Assembly: GCA_012729785.1 (NCBI GenBank)
Contig: JAAYCL010000008.1
Location: 1 to 64,000, forward strand
Direction of reading: 5' to 3'
Length of the DNA stretch: 64,000 nucleotides
Source: Chlamydiota bacterium
GTDB lineage: Bacteria > Auribacterota > Tritonobacteria > UBA1439
The notes under the pieces were generated by a model. It was not told the origin of the DNA and made no database searches. It saw nothing but the letters and a program-made list of their open reading frames with translations. How positions within the stretch are numbered: position 1 is the first letter of the stretch; the number at the start of each line of letters is the position of its first letter. The position numbers and the translations under genes were made by a program. This document shows positions 25,558-34,480 of the stretch, one piece after another.

Positions 25558-27867
25558 TCACATCCTCCCCATGTGCAGGAAGGCGCTGATCTGGGGGCCG
25601 AACTTCACGATGAGCCCCGCCACCACGACGCTCACCATGCTCATCAGCTTGATGAGGATGTTGAGCGAGGGACCGGCAGTGTCCTTGAACGGGTCGCCGA
25701 CGGTGTCGCCCACGACCCCGGCCTTGTGGGCGGCCGAGCCTTTGCCGCCGTGGTGCCCCTGCTCGATATGCTTCTTCGCGTTGTCCCATGCGCCGCCCGA
25801 GTTGGCGAGCATGACCGCCAAAACGAATCCGGTCGCCGTGGCCCCCGCGAGGAACCCCATCACGCCCGCGACGCCCAGCACGAGCCCCACCAGGATCGGG
25901 ACGACGATCGCGCTGATGGAGGGGAGCATCATCTCCCGCTGCGCCCCCTTCGTGGAGATCGCGACGCAGGAGGCGTAGTCGGGCACCGCCTTCCCCTCCA
26001 GCAGCCCCTTGATCTCCTTGAACTGGCGCCGGACCTCCTCAACCATCCGCCGTGCGGCGCGCCCGACCGCCAGCATCGAGAGCGCGCAGAAGACGAAGAC
26101 CATCATCGCGCCGAGGAAGAGGCCGACGAGCACCTTGGGGTTCAGGAGCGTGACCTCGTACTGGGCCATGAAGAAGTCGAGGTTCGCCTTCTGGATTGTC
26201 GCGGCGTCGAACGCCTTCGTGCCGATCCGGGCGAGCCCGTCGGCGCTCGTGGAGGCGACGCGGACGAGGCCGATGCGCACCTCCTCGATGTAGGCCGCCA
26301 GGAGGGCGAGCGCGGTGAGCGCCGCGGAACCGATCGCGTACCCTTTGCCGGTCGCGGCGGTCGTGTTGCCGAGCGAATCGAGCGCGTCGGTTCTTTCGCG
26401 CACGCCCGGTTCGAGCCCGCTCATCTCGGCGTTGCCGCCCGCGTTGTCCGCGATCGGACCGTAGGCGTCGGTCGCGAGGGTGATCCCGAGGGTCGAGAGC
26501 ATCCCCACGGCGGCGAGCCCCACGCCGTAGAGCCCGTGCTCGGGGTTCGTGAAACCGCCGGCGAAGCCGTAGGCCAGGATGGTCGCCACGCCGATCGTGA
26601 CCACCCCGGGCCAGGTGGAGAGCATCCCCACCGACATCCCCTCGATGATGACCGTGGCGGATCCGGTGAGCGACTGCGATGCGACCTGCCGGGTCGGGGG
26701 GTAGTCCTGCGAGGTGTAGTACTCCGTCGCCTTGCCGATGATCCATCCCGCGCAGAGCCCGGCGACGATCGAGCCGAAGAGGCCGAAGTGCCCCGGCAGC
26801 ATCCACGGGACGAGGAAGAACGACACCGCGCAAATCCCGACGATGCTCAGGTTCACCCCGCGGGCGAGCGCCTTGAGCAGCTCCTTCTGCGTCGCCGTCT
26901 CCCCGCTCCGGACGAAGAAGATCCCGACGATAGAGAGGAAGACGCCGATCCCGGCGATCATCATCGGCAGGAGGACCGACCTGAGCATCAGGACGGAATT
27001 GCCGGAGAACGCCGCGACGCCGAGGGCGGCCGTGGCGAGGATGGAGCCGCAGTAGGATTCGTACAGATCCGCCCCCATCCCCGCGACATCCCCGACGTTG
27101 TCGCCCACATTGTCGGCGATGGAGGCGGGATTGCGGGGGTCATCCTCGGGGATCTCCGCCTCGATCTTGCCCACCAGGTCGGCGCCGACGTCCGCCGCCT
27201 TCGTGAATATACCGCCCCCGACGCGCGCGAAGAGCGCCTGGGTGCTCGCCCCCATCCCGAAGCAGAGCATCGTGACCGTGGTCTCGACGAGGCCGAGGCC
27301 GACGATGCTGTTGAGCAGGTAGAACCAGATACAGATGTCCAGGAGCCCGAGGCCGACGCAGACCAGCCCCATCACGGCGCCGCTCCGGAAGGCGATCTGG
27401 AGGGCGCTGTTGAGGGAGCTGCGGGCGGCGTGCGCGGTGCGGGCGCTCGCGTGGGTCGCGGTCTTCATCCCGATGAACCCGCAGAGGCCGGAGAAGAACC
27501 CGCCGGTGAGGAAGGCGAACGGGACCCATTTCGACTGGACCTGCAGCACGAAGGCGAGGAAGGCGAAGAAGAGCCCTGCGACGACGAAACACCAGAAGAC
27601 GACCTTGTACTGCTGCCGCAGGTAGGCGCGGGCGCCGGTGCGCACGTACGAGGCGATCTCCTTCATCCGATCGGTGCCCTCGGATGCGCGGATCATGGAG
27701 CGGTAGAAGAATCCCGCGACGACGAGCGCGGCGACGGAGGCGATCGGGGCGATGAGCCAGGAGAGGGGGAGCGGCGCCGTCTCCGCGACCGCCTCCGGCA
27801 GGGCCGATGCCGCGCGCGCCCCGAGCCCCGCCGCCAGCGCACACAGACGCACGATGCTGTTCTTCAC
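25558..27867 (-). CDS. hppA: Membrane-bound ion-pumping pyrophosphatase, K+-dependent type
   Basis: 769 aa, about 16 membrane helices. Hydrolyses PPi and pumps H+ or Na+ across the cytoplasmic membrane. Catalytic phrases: DVGADLVGKIEAEIPEDDPRNPASIADNVGDNVGD and DAYGPIADNAGGNAEM (both shown here only as recognisable parts, first seen about residues 225-260). GNTTAATGKG (about residue 500) has Ala where K+-independent enzymes have Lys, so K+ dependence is predicted. H+ versus Na+ specificity was not resolved. GTG start at 27867 with AAGGAGG 6 nt upstream. Confidence 0.95.
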   Translation of the reverse strand: MKNSIVRLCALAAGLGARAASALPEAVAETAPLPLSWLIAPIASVAALVVAGFFYRSMIRASEGTDRMKEIASYVRTGARAYLRQQYKVVFWCFVVAGLFFAFLAFVLQVQSKWVPFAFLTGGFFSGLCGFIGMKTATHASARTAHAARSSLNSALQIAFRSGAVMGLVCVGLGLLDICIWFYLLNSIVGLGLVETTVTMLCFGMGASTQALFARVGGGIFTKAADVGADLVGKIEAEIPEDDPRNPASIADNVGDNVGDVAGMGADLYESYCGSILATAALGVAAFSGNSVLMLRSVLLPMMIAGIGVFLSIVGIFFVRSGETATQKELLKALARGVNLSIVGICAVSFFLVPWMLPGHFGLFGSIVAGLCAGWIIGKATEYYTSQDYPPTRQVASQSLTGSATVIIEGMSVGMLSTWPGVVTIGVATILAYGFAGGFTNPEHGLYGVGLAAVGMLSTLGITLATDAYGPIADNAGGNAEMSGLEPGVRERTDALDSLGNTTAATGKGYAIGSAALTALALLAAYIEEVRIGLVRVASTSADGLARIGTKAFDAATIQKANLDFFMAQYEVTLLNPKVLVGLFLGAMMVFVFCALSMLAVGRAARRMVEEVRRQFKEIKGLLEGKAVPDYASCVAISTKGAQREMMLPSISAIVVPILVGLVLGVAGVMGFLAGATATGFVLAVMLANSGGAWDNAKKHIEQGHHGGKGSAAHKAGVVGDTVGDPFKDTAGPSLNILIKLMSMVSVVVAGLIVKFGPQISAFLHMGRM

Positions 27868-27967
27868 GTATGACCTCCTTCTAAATGATCACACCCGGGG
27901 TGAATATTGCCGCTCGCCCACCCGGTTGTCAATCGCATTCTGATCCCCCGCCTCCCCGGGCCGGCGG

Positions 27968-30394
27968 TCAGGGACCGTCCATCAGCCGTTTCACCAGGCG
28001 GACGATCTCGCCGGCGTTCCGCGCGTAGCCGTCCGCGCCTATCTTGCGCGCGTAGGCGGGGGTGACGACCGCCCCCCCCACCATCACCTTCTGGGCCATC
28101 CCCCTGCGTTTGAGCTCGGCGATGACCGTCTCCATCTGCCGCATCGTGGTGGTCATCAGGGCGGAGAGCCCGACGAGTTGGGCCCCGGTCGCCGCCGCCT
28201 GCTCCGCGATCAGCTCGGCCGGCACGTTCCGGCCGAGGTCCGTGACCTCGTAGCCGTAGTTCTCGAGGACGGTGCAGCAGATGTTCTTGCCGATGTCGTG
28301 GACATCCCCCAGGACCGTGGCCATCAGGATCCTGCCCCGCGACGGCATCCGCTCCCCCTTCATCTCGCGCTTCAGGCGCGCGAAGGCGGCCTGGACGGTC
28401 TCCGCGGCGAGGATCATCTGCGGCAGGAAGATCTCGCGGCGTTCGAAGCGCGCCCCGACCTCCTCGAGCGCGGGGGCCAGCATCGCCACGTTGATCTCGA
28501 GGGGCGGGATCCCCATCGAGAGCGCCGCCTCGAGGGGCGGGATGACCCCGTCCCGGTCGCCGGCGAGGATAGCGGCGAGGAGCCGCTCGCGCACCCGCGC
28601 GGCGTCCTTTGCGGGCTCCTCGGGCGCGGAGGGCGCGGCCGGCCCGGCGGCGCGCGCGCCGGCGATGAAGTCGCGCGCGCCGGGATCCTTCCCGGCGAGC
28701 ACGCGCGCGGCGCCCAGGACGCGCATCACGAGCCCGTCCGCGGGGTTGCAGATGACCGCGTCGAGGCCCGCCTCCACCGCCATCGCGAGGAACGCCGCGT
28801 TCAGGCTGCTCCGCCCGGGGAGGCCGTGGGAGACGTTGCTGAGGCCCATCACCGTCTGCCAGCCGCGGGCCTTCAGCATCCGCAACGTCTCCAGCGTCAC
28901 CGCGGGCTGCGCCTGCGAGGCCGCGGCGGCCATCACGAGCGGATCGACCAGGATATCCTCGCGCCGCAGCCCCGCCCTGACCGCGCTCGCCGCCACCTCC
29001 TCGGCGAGCGCGACCCTCCGCGCGGCGGTCTCCGGGATCCCCTTCCCCGAGAGCGGCAGCACGATGATCGCCGCTCCGTGGAGGCGGGCGAGGGCGAGCA
29101 GTCTCGGCATCGACCCCCCGTCCGCGGTGATTGAGTTGACCAGCGCGCGCCCCTCCACCTCCCGCAGCCCCGCCTCGAGCGCCTCGGGGCTGCTCGAGTC
29201 GATGACGAGGGGGGCGTCGACGCAACGCTGCACGACGCGCGCCGCGCGCGCCATCAGCTCCGTCTCCGAAACCGCGCCCACGCCGAGCGTCTCGCCGTGG
29301 GCGCCGGCGTTCAGATCCAGCAGCTGCGCCCCCTCCCGGACCTGGGCGGTCGCCGCGTCGCGCACCGGGGCCGTATCGCCGCGGATGAAGAGGCGCGCCA
29401 TCTCCGCCTGGACGCTCAGGTTGATCCGCTCGCCGATGACGAGCGGTCCGCGGGAGGGATCGAGCGATACCGCCCGCACGCGGCTGCACAGCCGGAGGCG
29501 GTCCGGCACCGCGCGCCGCGCCGGCCTCCTCCGCCCGAGCGCCGCGGCCATCGCCTTGATGTGCGCGGGGGTCGTCCCGCAGCACCCCCCGATCAGGTTC
29601 GCGCCTGCGGCCGCGAACCGATCGGCGAACGCCGCCATCTCGGCGGGGCTCTTCCGGAAGACGGTTTTGCCGTCGACGAGCTCGGGGAGCCCCGCGTTGG
29701 GGAGCACGGAGAGGCACGCCGGGGCGACGCCCGCCATCGCCTCCAGGAGCGGGAGCATCTCCTCCGGCCCCAGGCTGCAGTTCACCCCGACCGCGGCGGC
29801 GCCGGAGGCGGCGAGCACGATGGCCGCGACGTCGGGCGGGGTCCCCGAGAAGGTCCTCCCGTCCTCGCCGAAGGTCGCGTGGGCGACCACCGGGATGTCG
29901 GAGACCTCGCGCGCGGCGACCAGCGCCGCTTTCGCCTCGCGGATATCCGAGAAGGTCTCGAGGAAGAGGGCATCCGCCCCCGCGCGCGCGAGCGCGCGCA
30001 TCTGCTCGCGGAACGTTTCGACCGCCTCGTCGAACGTCAGCGCGCCCAACGGGGCGAGCTGCGCCCCGAGCGGGCCTACCGAGCCGGCCACGTAGGCCCT
30101 GCCGCCGGCCGCCTTCCGTGCCAGGCGCACCGCCTCGCGGTTGATGCGCTCGACATCCGCCTCCAGACCGTAGTCGGCGAGCTTGCGGCGGTTGGCGCCG
30201 AAGCTGTTCGTCTCGATCACCTCGGCCCCCGCGTCGAGGTACCGCGTGTGGATGTCGACGACGAGGGCCGGGCGGCCGAGGATGGCCTCCTCCGGGCAGC
30301 CGCCGTCGGGGAGCCCCCCCTCCTGGAGCATCGTCCCCATCGCCCCGTCGACAAGGAGCACGCGCTCCCGCATCGCGTCCAGAAACGGTTTCAT
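27968..30394 (-). CDS. metH: Cobalamin-dependent methionine synthase lacking the reactivation domain
   Basis: 808 aa versus about 1,200 for full MetH. Transfers methyl from methyl-THF to homocysteine. Order: homocysteine/zinc domain (Zn ligands C206 in GVNCSLG, C271 and C272 in GGCCGTTP); pterin-binding domain (VIGERINLS, LLDLNAGAHGET); helical cap; B12 Rossmann domain with axial His699 in DVHDIGKN and GLSALMT, VGGAVV. The AdoMet-binding reactivation domain is missing but is encoded separately upstream (30544-31179). Thermotoga-type split enzymes are known. No clear Shine-Dalgarno before ATG 30394. Confidence 0.93.
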   Translation of the reverse strand: MKPFLDAMRERVLLVDGAMGTMLQEGGLPDGGCPEEAILGRPALVVDIHTRYLDAGAEVIETNSFGANRRKLADYGLEADVERINREAVRLARKAAGGRAYVAGSVGPLGAQLAPLGALTFDEAVETFREQMRALARAGADALFLETFSDIREAKAALVAAREVSDIPVVAHATFGEDGRTFSGTPPDVAAIVLAASGAAAVGVNCSLGPEEMLPLLEAMAGVAPACLSVLPNAGLPELVDGKTVFRKSPAEMAAFADRFAAAGANLIGGCCGTTPAHIKAMAAALGRRRPARRAVPDRLRLCSRVRAVSLDPSRGPLVIGERINLSVQAEMARLFIRGDTAPVRDAATAQVREGAQLLDLNAGAHGETLGVGAVSETELMARAARVVQRCVDAPLVIDSSSPEALEAGLREVEGRALVNSITADGGSMPRLLALARLHGAAIIVLPLSGKGIPETAARRVALAEEVAASAVRAGLRREDILVDPLVMAAAASQAQPAVTLETLRMLKARGWQTVMGLSNVSHGLPGRSSLNAAFLAMAVEAGLDAVICNPADGLVMRVLGAARVLAGKDPGARDFIAGARAAGPAAPSAPEEPAKDAARVRERLLAAILAGDRDGVIPPLEAALSMGIPPLEINVAMLAPALEEVGARFERREIFLPQMILAAETVQAAFARLKREMKGERMPSRGRILMATVLGDVHDIGKNICCTVLENYGYEVTDLGRNVPAELIAEQAAATGAQLVGLSALMTTTMRQMETVIAELKRRGMAQKVMVGGAVVTPAYARKIGADGYARNAGEIVRLVKRLMDGP

Positions 30395-30399
30395 GATGT

Positions 30400-30543
30400 A
30401 TGTCGCGGATCACCGCGGATCAGAACGAAGAGAAAATCTTGCCGCGGATTGACACGGATGAACATGGATCGATTCTGTCTTGTGACCTCCGGATAGTGTC
30501 GTTACCCGTGTCTATCCGCACACATCCGTGGCACGAGATATCT
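30400..30543. repeat. Low-GC intergenic repeat of CGGAT units
   Basis: The stretch has repeated ATTGACACGGAT, GAACATGGAT, ATCCGCACACATCCGTGG-type units, with inverted copies at the right (CGGATTGACACGGAT at left, ATCCGCACACATCCG at right). Composition is clearly less GC-rich than the flanking genes. Similar CGCGGATTNACGCGGAT sequences occur between genes in some environmental genomes, from memory. Function unknown; no ORF is supported. Confidence 0.5.
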
Positions 30544-31179
30544 CTATCCCCCGCCGCGCGGCACCCAGCCCACGACCGCCGTCACCGACTTCTCCGGGAC
30601 CAAAATGCACCCCCGGCCCGCCGAGATCCCGATCCGCTCCGCCCCGAGCGCCGCCAGCACCCCCGGCTGCGCATCGAGCGCCCAATCGCCGTAGCCGGGA
30701 CTGAACCGCCGGGTGAGCTCAAACCCCTCCTTCGCCGCCTCCCGCCCCAGCGAAGCCGCCGCGGCCTCCACGACCGCCTCGACCGCCTCCGAGCCGTAGG
30801 CGTCGAGGATCATCGCCTCGGTCATCCTCTTCTCTCGCATCAGGCGCTCCGCGGCGGACGTGAGTGCCGCACCGACGGTCGCCCCGATGAACGTCGCGCA
30901 GCTGCAGGGGGCGAGCAGCTCCGCCACCCGGGCGCTCCGGATGGCGAACGGCGTCTCCTTGAATTCGACGACCCCGCCGGCGTTGCGCCTGATACGGAAC
31001 GTCGCCCGCACCGCGGCGGGGGCGGCGAGCGCTTCCCCCTCCCCGATGCCCCGGGCGACCAGCGCCGCGAGCGCCGGCGCCCCCCGCGCGGCGGAGGGCC
31101 CCATCCCCATCCGCCGCAGAACGGCCTCCGCCGCGACCGCCGTTCCGATCTCCCGGAAGACGCCGTCGGAGGAACTCAT
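30544..31179 (-). CDS. Stand-alone methionine synthase reactivation-domain protein
   Basis: 211 aa. The C-terminal part, RRFSPGYGDWALDAQPGVLAAL, ERIGISAGRGCILVPEKSVTAVVGW, matches the AdoMet-binding reactivation domain of MetH; the N-terminal helical part (MILDAYGSEAVEAVVEA, LAPCSCATFIGATVG) also fits. It should rescue cob(II)alamin in the MetH encoded next on the same strand. The ATG at 31179 overlaps the uppP stop (ATGA), giving a uppP-reactivation-metH order. Confidence 0.85.
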   Translation of the reverse strand: MSSSDGVFREIGTAVAAEAVLRRMGMGPSAARGAPALAALVARGIGEGEALAAPAAVRATFRIRRNAGGVVEFKETPFAIRSARVAELLAPCSCATFIGATVGAALTSAAERLMREKRMTEAMILDAYGSEAVEAVVEAAAASLGREAAKEGFELTRRFSPGYGDWALDAQPGVLAALGAERIGISAGRGCILVPEKSVTAVVGWVPRGGG

Positions 31180-31940
31180 CCCCAGAGCGCCCAGGCCACG
31201 CCGAGCGCGATGCAGTAGCAGCCGAACCAGGCGATCCCGCCCCTCTCGACCGCGCCGTTGAGGACCCTGATCGCCACAAGACCGCTCGCGCAGGAGACCG
31301 CCGCGGAGGCGGCGAGCGCCGCGACGCCGAAATTCTCCGCCGCGGATCCGATCTCGGGCAGGTGCATGAGGGCGGCGCCCAGCATCGCGGGGGCGGCCAT
31401 CATGAACGCAAACTCCACCGCCCGCCGCCGCCCGACCCCGGCGAGAAGGCCCGCCCCCACGGTCATGCCCGATCTCGAGATGCCGGGGGGAAGGGCGAGG
31501 GCCTGCGCGCACCCGATGAGGAGCGCCCTCCCCCACCCGATCTCCGCGTCTGCCGGACGGGCGCGCCCCGCGGCGACGAGGAAGACGCCGCCCGCGACGA
31601 GCCCCGCCGCGGCCATCCGCGGGTCGTGGAAACGCGCCTCCAGCCACCCGCGAGCGAGCACCCCCACCGCCGCGGCGGGGAGCGTGGCGACGAGGAGGAG
31701 GCCGAGGTCCCGCCGCGCGCGGGGCTCGGCGGGGTGGAGCAGGATGCGTCTCCATGCCGCGCGATAGAAGACAACCGCCGCGGCGAGCGTCCCCAGATGG
31801 AGCACCAGCTCGAGGGCGACCCCCTCGGACCGCACGCCGAGCAGGCGCTCGGCGAGCACCAGATGCGCCGTGCTCGACACCGGGAGCCACTCGGTGGCCC
31901 CCTGCACGATCCCGATCACGACGGCCTGCGGTATGGTCAT
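31176..31940 (-). CDS. uppP: Undecaprenyl-diphosphatase (BacA/UppP)
   Basis: 254 aa, about eight membrane helices. Recycles undecaprenyl pyrophosphate to the monophosphate for peptidoglycan and glycan synthesis. Catalytic motif one GATEWLPVSSTAHLVL (E17, S22-S23, H26) and motif two PGISRSGMTVGAG are intact. It begins 32 nt after the epimerase stop and overlaps the metH reactivation gene by 4 nt. Confidence 0.95.
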   Translation of the reverse strand: MTIPQAVVIGIVQGATEWLPVSSTAHLVLAERLLGVRSEGVALELVLHLGTLAAAVVFYRAAWRRILLHPAEPRARRDLGLLLVATLPAAAVGVLARGWLEARFHDPRMAAAGLVAGGVFLVAAGRARPADAEIGWGRALLIGCAQALALPPGISRSGMTVGAGLLAGVGRRRAVEFAFMMAAPAMLGAALMHLPEIGSAAENFGVAALAASAAVSCASGLVAIRVLNGAVERGGIAWFGCYCIALGVAWALWG

Positions 31941-31971
31941 AAGGCTGCCGCTCGTGCGCGCGGAGGGGCGT

Positions 31972-32922
31972 TCACGGATTGACGCGCCGATACCAGTCGA
32001 CGAACCGCTGCACCCCCTCCTCGACCCGGACGCGGGGACTGTAGCCGAGGAGCTCGCCCGCCTTGCGGATATCCGCGCAGGTCACCGGGACGTCCCCCGG
32101 CTGATCGGGGAGCGATTTCACGACCGCCTTTTTCCCGACGGCGCGCTCGATCGCCGCGATGAGCGCCCTGAGCTCCACGGTCCTCGACTCGCCGAGGTTG
32201 ATGACCTCGAACGGGAACGGAGTGTCGACGGCCCGCACCAGGCCGTCCAGGATGTCGTCGACGTAGGTGTAGTCGCGGCGGCTTGTCCCGTCGCCGTAGA
32301 CCTCGATCGGTTCCCCGCGCAGTATCCTGCGCGTGAAACGGTGGATCGCCATCTCCGGCCGCTGCCGGGGCCCGTAGACAGTGAAGAATCGGAGGCAGGT
32401 GGCGCTGAGGCCGTGGAGGTGGTGCCAGACGTGGCAGAGGAGCTCGCAGGCCCTCTTGGTGGCCGCGTACGGGGAGATGGGGCGGTCGGCGCAGTCGTGT
32501 TCCGAGAACGGCACCTCGCTGCGCGCCCCGTAGACCGAAGAGGAGGAGCCGAAGACGAAGCGCCCCACCGCGTGCTCGCGCGCGAACTCGAGAAGGTTGA
32601 GCGTGCCGCAGCAGTTCACCTCCTCGTAGAGGAGGGGGTTTTTGAGGGAGGCGCGCACCCCCGCGCGGGCGGCCAGGTGGACAATCACCTTGAACCTGTG
32701 GCGCGCGGCGATGCCGCGGAGGACCTTCCTGTCCCTGATGTCTCCCTCGACGAGCGCGTACGACGGGTTCTTGAGGGCCGAAGCGATATTCTCCCGCTTC
32801 ACGGCGGGATCGTACGAGTCGTTGAAGTCGTCGAGGCAGACCACCTCGTCGCCGCGCTCGAGCAGCCGGTCGACCAGATGAGACCCGATGAACCCCGCAC
32901 CGCCGGTGACGAGGACCTTCAT
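31972..32922 (-). CDS. NAD-dependent UDP-sugar epimerase (UDP-glucuronate 4-epimerase-like)
   Basis: 316 aa, extended SDR family. NAD site TGGAGFIGSHL (residues 6-16), HLAARAGVR (82-90), SSSSVYG (127-132), and catalytic Y152 and K156 (PYAATKRACE). The phrases AGVRASLKNPLLYEEVN and FFTVYGPRQRPEMAI are most like UDP-GlcA/UDP-Glc 4-epimerases; the substrate is not certain. Likely supplies sugar for cell-surface polysaccharide, consistent with uppP downstream. Confidence 0.88.
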   Translation of the reverse strand: MKVLVTGGAGFIGSHLVDRLLERGDEVVCLDDFNDSYDPAVKRENIASALKNPSYALVEGDIRDRKVLRGIAARHRFKVIVHLAARAGVRASLKNPLLYEEVNCCGTLNLLEFAREHAVGRFVFGSSSSVYGARSEVPFSEHDCADRPISPYAATKRACELLCHVWHHLHGLSATCLRFFTVYGPRQRPEMAIHRFTRRILRGEPIEVYGDGTSRRDYTYVDDILDGLVRAVDTPFPFEVINLGESRTVELRALIAAIERAVGKKAVVKSLPDQPGDVPVTCADIRKAGELLGYSPRVRVEEGVQRFVDWYRRVNP

Positions 32923-33025
32923 AACGGCACACCCCCGCCCGCCCCGCCGATCCGCGGGGCGAAGCTCCCTTCCCGGATCCTGAAGCCGGGCCCCGAACCT
33001 GCGCCCGGGGCCGGCGACGGCAGGT

Positions 33026-33055
33026 ATGGTACCACAGTGCCGTCCAGGCGCGCAA
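33026..33055 (-). promoter_or_regulatory. Promoter for the epimerase-uppP-metH transcript
   Basis: Minus strand: TTGCGC (33055-33050), 18-nt spacer, TACCAT (33031-33026). It predicts a leader of about 95 nt before ATG 32922. No hairpin with a T run was found in the leader. Confidence 0.45.
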
Positions 33056-33124
33056 CGAAAGGCGCCGCCGCGGCGCGGTTCAGGCGGGCCGCGTCCGCCG
33101 CTGTACCCACGCCCGCCCCCGTGC

Positions 33125-33130
33125 TATACT
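33125..33130 (+). promoter_or_regulatory. -10 element six bases before a start codon (leaderless candidate)
   Basis: TATACT at 33125-33130, then six bases, then ATG at 33137. With normal -10 to +1 spacing, transcription would begin at or next to the A of the ATG. The -35 (TGTACC, 33102-33107, 17-nt spacer) is a weak match. No Shine-Dalgarno precedes the ATG. Confidence 0.45.
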
Positions 33131-33136
33131 GCCTGT

Positions 33137-33568
33137 ATGCCGCGCCTCAAGATCGCGCTCCCGAAAGCGTTTCCGTTCTCCACGGAGATCCCGGTGCGTG
33201 TCGCCGACCTCAACTACGGCGGCCACCTGGGCAACGACGCGGTCCTTTCCATCGTCCACGAGGCCCGCGTCCGGTTCCTCCGGCACCACGGCTTCACGGA
33301 GGCACGGATCGGCGGGCCGGGCATCCTGATGACCGATGCCGCCGTCGTGTACGCCGCGCAGGGCTTCTGGGGCGACCCCCTGACGGTCGAGGTCGCGGTG
33401 ACGGACCTTTCGCGGTGCGGCGCCGCCTTCGTCTATCGTCTCTCCAACCGCCTCTCGGGCAGGGAGATCGCCCGCGCCAGGACCGGCATCGTCTTCTTCG
33501 ACTACCGGGCCGGCCGTATCGCGCGCGTCCCGGACGCGTTCGCCGCGCGCTGCGCGGGCGCCTCCTGA
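33137..33568 (+). CDS. Hotdog-fold acyl-CoA thioesterase (4-hydroxybenzoyl-CoA thioesterase-like)
   Basis: 143 aa. Single hotdog domain: FSTEIPVRVADLNYGGHLGNDAVLSIVHEARVRFL has the Asp (ADLNYGGHLGN) and helix expected in the 4HBT/YbgC-like group. Probably hydrolyses an acyl-CoA; the substrate is unknown. The ATG at 33137 is chosen because a TATACT element lies just upstream and the family-like sequence begins there. It is followed 10 nt later by the Cys-rich small gene. Confidence 0.8.
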   Translation: MPRLKIALPKAFPFSTEIPVRVADLNYGGHLGNDAVLSIVHEARVRFLRHHGFTEARIGGPGILMTDAAVVYAAQGFWGDPLTVEVAVTDLSRCGAAFVYRLSNRLSGREIARARTGIVFFDYRAGRIARVPDAFAARCAGAS

Positions 33569-33578
33569 GGAGCCGCGA

Positions 33579-33797
33579 ATGGCGTTCATACGACTGCGCG
33601 GCGTGCCCGGCCTCGTGTATCTCCCCGACGCGGACCCCGCCGCCCCGAAGAAGCACCCGTGCGCGGACTGCTTCTCGTGCGGCTGGTGCAGCGACGAGCG
33701 GTGCGCGCTCTGTCTCAGGCGCGGGAGGCAAGGACGGCCGCGGCGGCGCACGCGGCGGCGAGCAGGAGATTGCCCGCGGCGTTGCGGGACGACGTGA
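33579..33797 (+). CDS. Cys-rich mini-protein with a six-cysteine cluster
   Basis: 72 aa. GAGGAG lies 7 nt upstream of the ATG and the thioesterase stop is 10 nt upstream, so it looks like the second gene of a small operon. C28, C31, C34, C37, C42 and C45 form C-x2-C-x2-C-x2-C-x4-C-x2-C (HPCADCFSCGWCSDERCALC), a plausible zinc or Fe-S site. The Arg-rich C-terminus runs 83 nt into the 3' end of the convergent DUF3307 gene. Real translation of this tail is uncertain. Confidence 0.6.
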   Translation: MAFIRLRGVPGLVYLPDADPAAPKKHPCADCFSCGWCSDERCALCLRRGRQGRPRRRTRRRAGDCPRRCGTT

Positions 33798-34449
33798 GGA
33801 ACGGCTCCGGGCGGAAGCGCTTCGCGGCGCGGTTCGCGGCCGGGATGCGGAGGAGCAGCACGAGCGGGACGAGAACGAGCCACCATCCGCCCGCCGCCAT
33901 CGCCAAAAAGAGCGCGCCCCGCTCGGCCGCGCCGTAGTACTTCTCGGCGCCCCCCGGCGGGGGCGTTTCGGCGCACGTCTCGAACAGCGTCCGACGCGCC
34001 GCGCTCAGCAGGTACACGCCGCCGAAGGTCGCCGCCACGAACAGGATCGCGGGGGTCAGGATCCCCGCCTCGTCGAGCCGGGCGGGGAGAGTTCCCCGGA
34101 GCGCCGGGGAATCCGGGAGCGGGGTGAGGAAGACCGTCGCGAGCGTCGCGAGGTGCAGCGCCTGATCGGCGCAAAAAGCCCAGAGGCCTCCCCCCAAGAC
34201 GCCGCGCGCGGAGAGATCCACCTTCAAGGCGTCGATCAGAAGATGGAGCGACGCGACCGCGGCGGCGAACGCCCAGAACGACCAGTCCCCCGCGAGCGGG
34301 TAGCAGACACACACCGTCGTCGCCAAGGCGATGCCCGCGTGCGGGAGCTGGCCCGCAAGGCGCGTCAGTTTCATCCGGTAGACGCGGGCGGACTGGAGCG
34401 GGAAATCGGCGACGAGGTGCGCGAGCACGAGGAGCTTGAAGAGGAGCAT
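33715..34449 (-). CDS. DUF3307-like membrane protein
   Basis: 244 aa, about six hydrophobic segments. It starts LLFKLLVLAHLVADFPLQS, the DUF3307 hallmark (hLxHhhxDFxLQ), followed by HLLIDALKVD with the family His/Asp. DUF3307 proteins are integral membrane proteins of unknown function. The DUF3307 start in MLLFKLL fits. It lies 31 nt downstream of the FecR-like gene. Confidence 0.75.
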   Translation of the reverse strand: MLLFKLLVLAHLVADFPLQSARVYRMKLTRLAGQLPHAGIALATTVCVCYPLAGDWSFWAFAAAVASLHLLIDALKVDLSARGVLGGGLWAFCADQALHLATLATVFLTPLPDSPALRGTLPARLDEAGILTPAILFVAATFGGVYLLSAARRTLFETCAETPPPGGAEKYYGAAERGALFLAMAAGGWWLVLVPLVLLLRIPAANRAAKRFRPEPFLTSSRNAAGNLLLAAACAAAAVLASRA

Positions 34450-34480
34450 CGTCTTCTCCGCGCGGCAGACAGGCGGGTTC

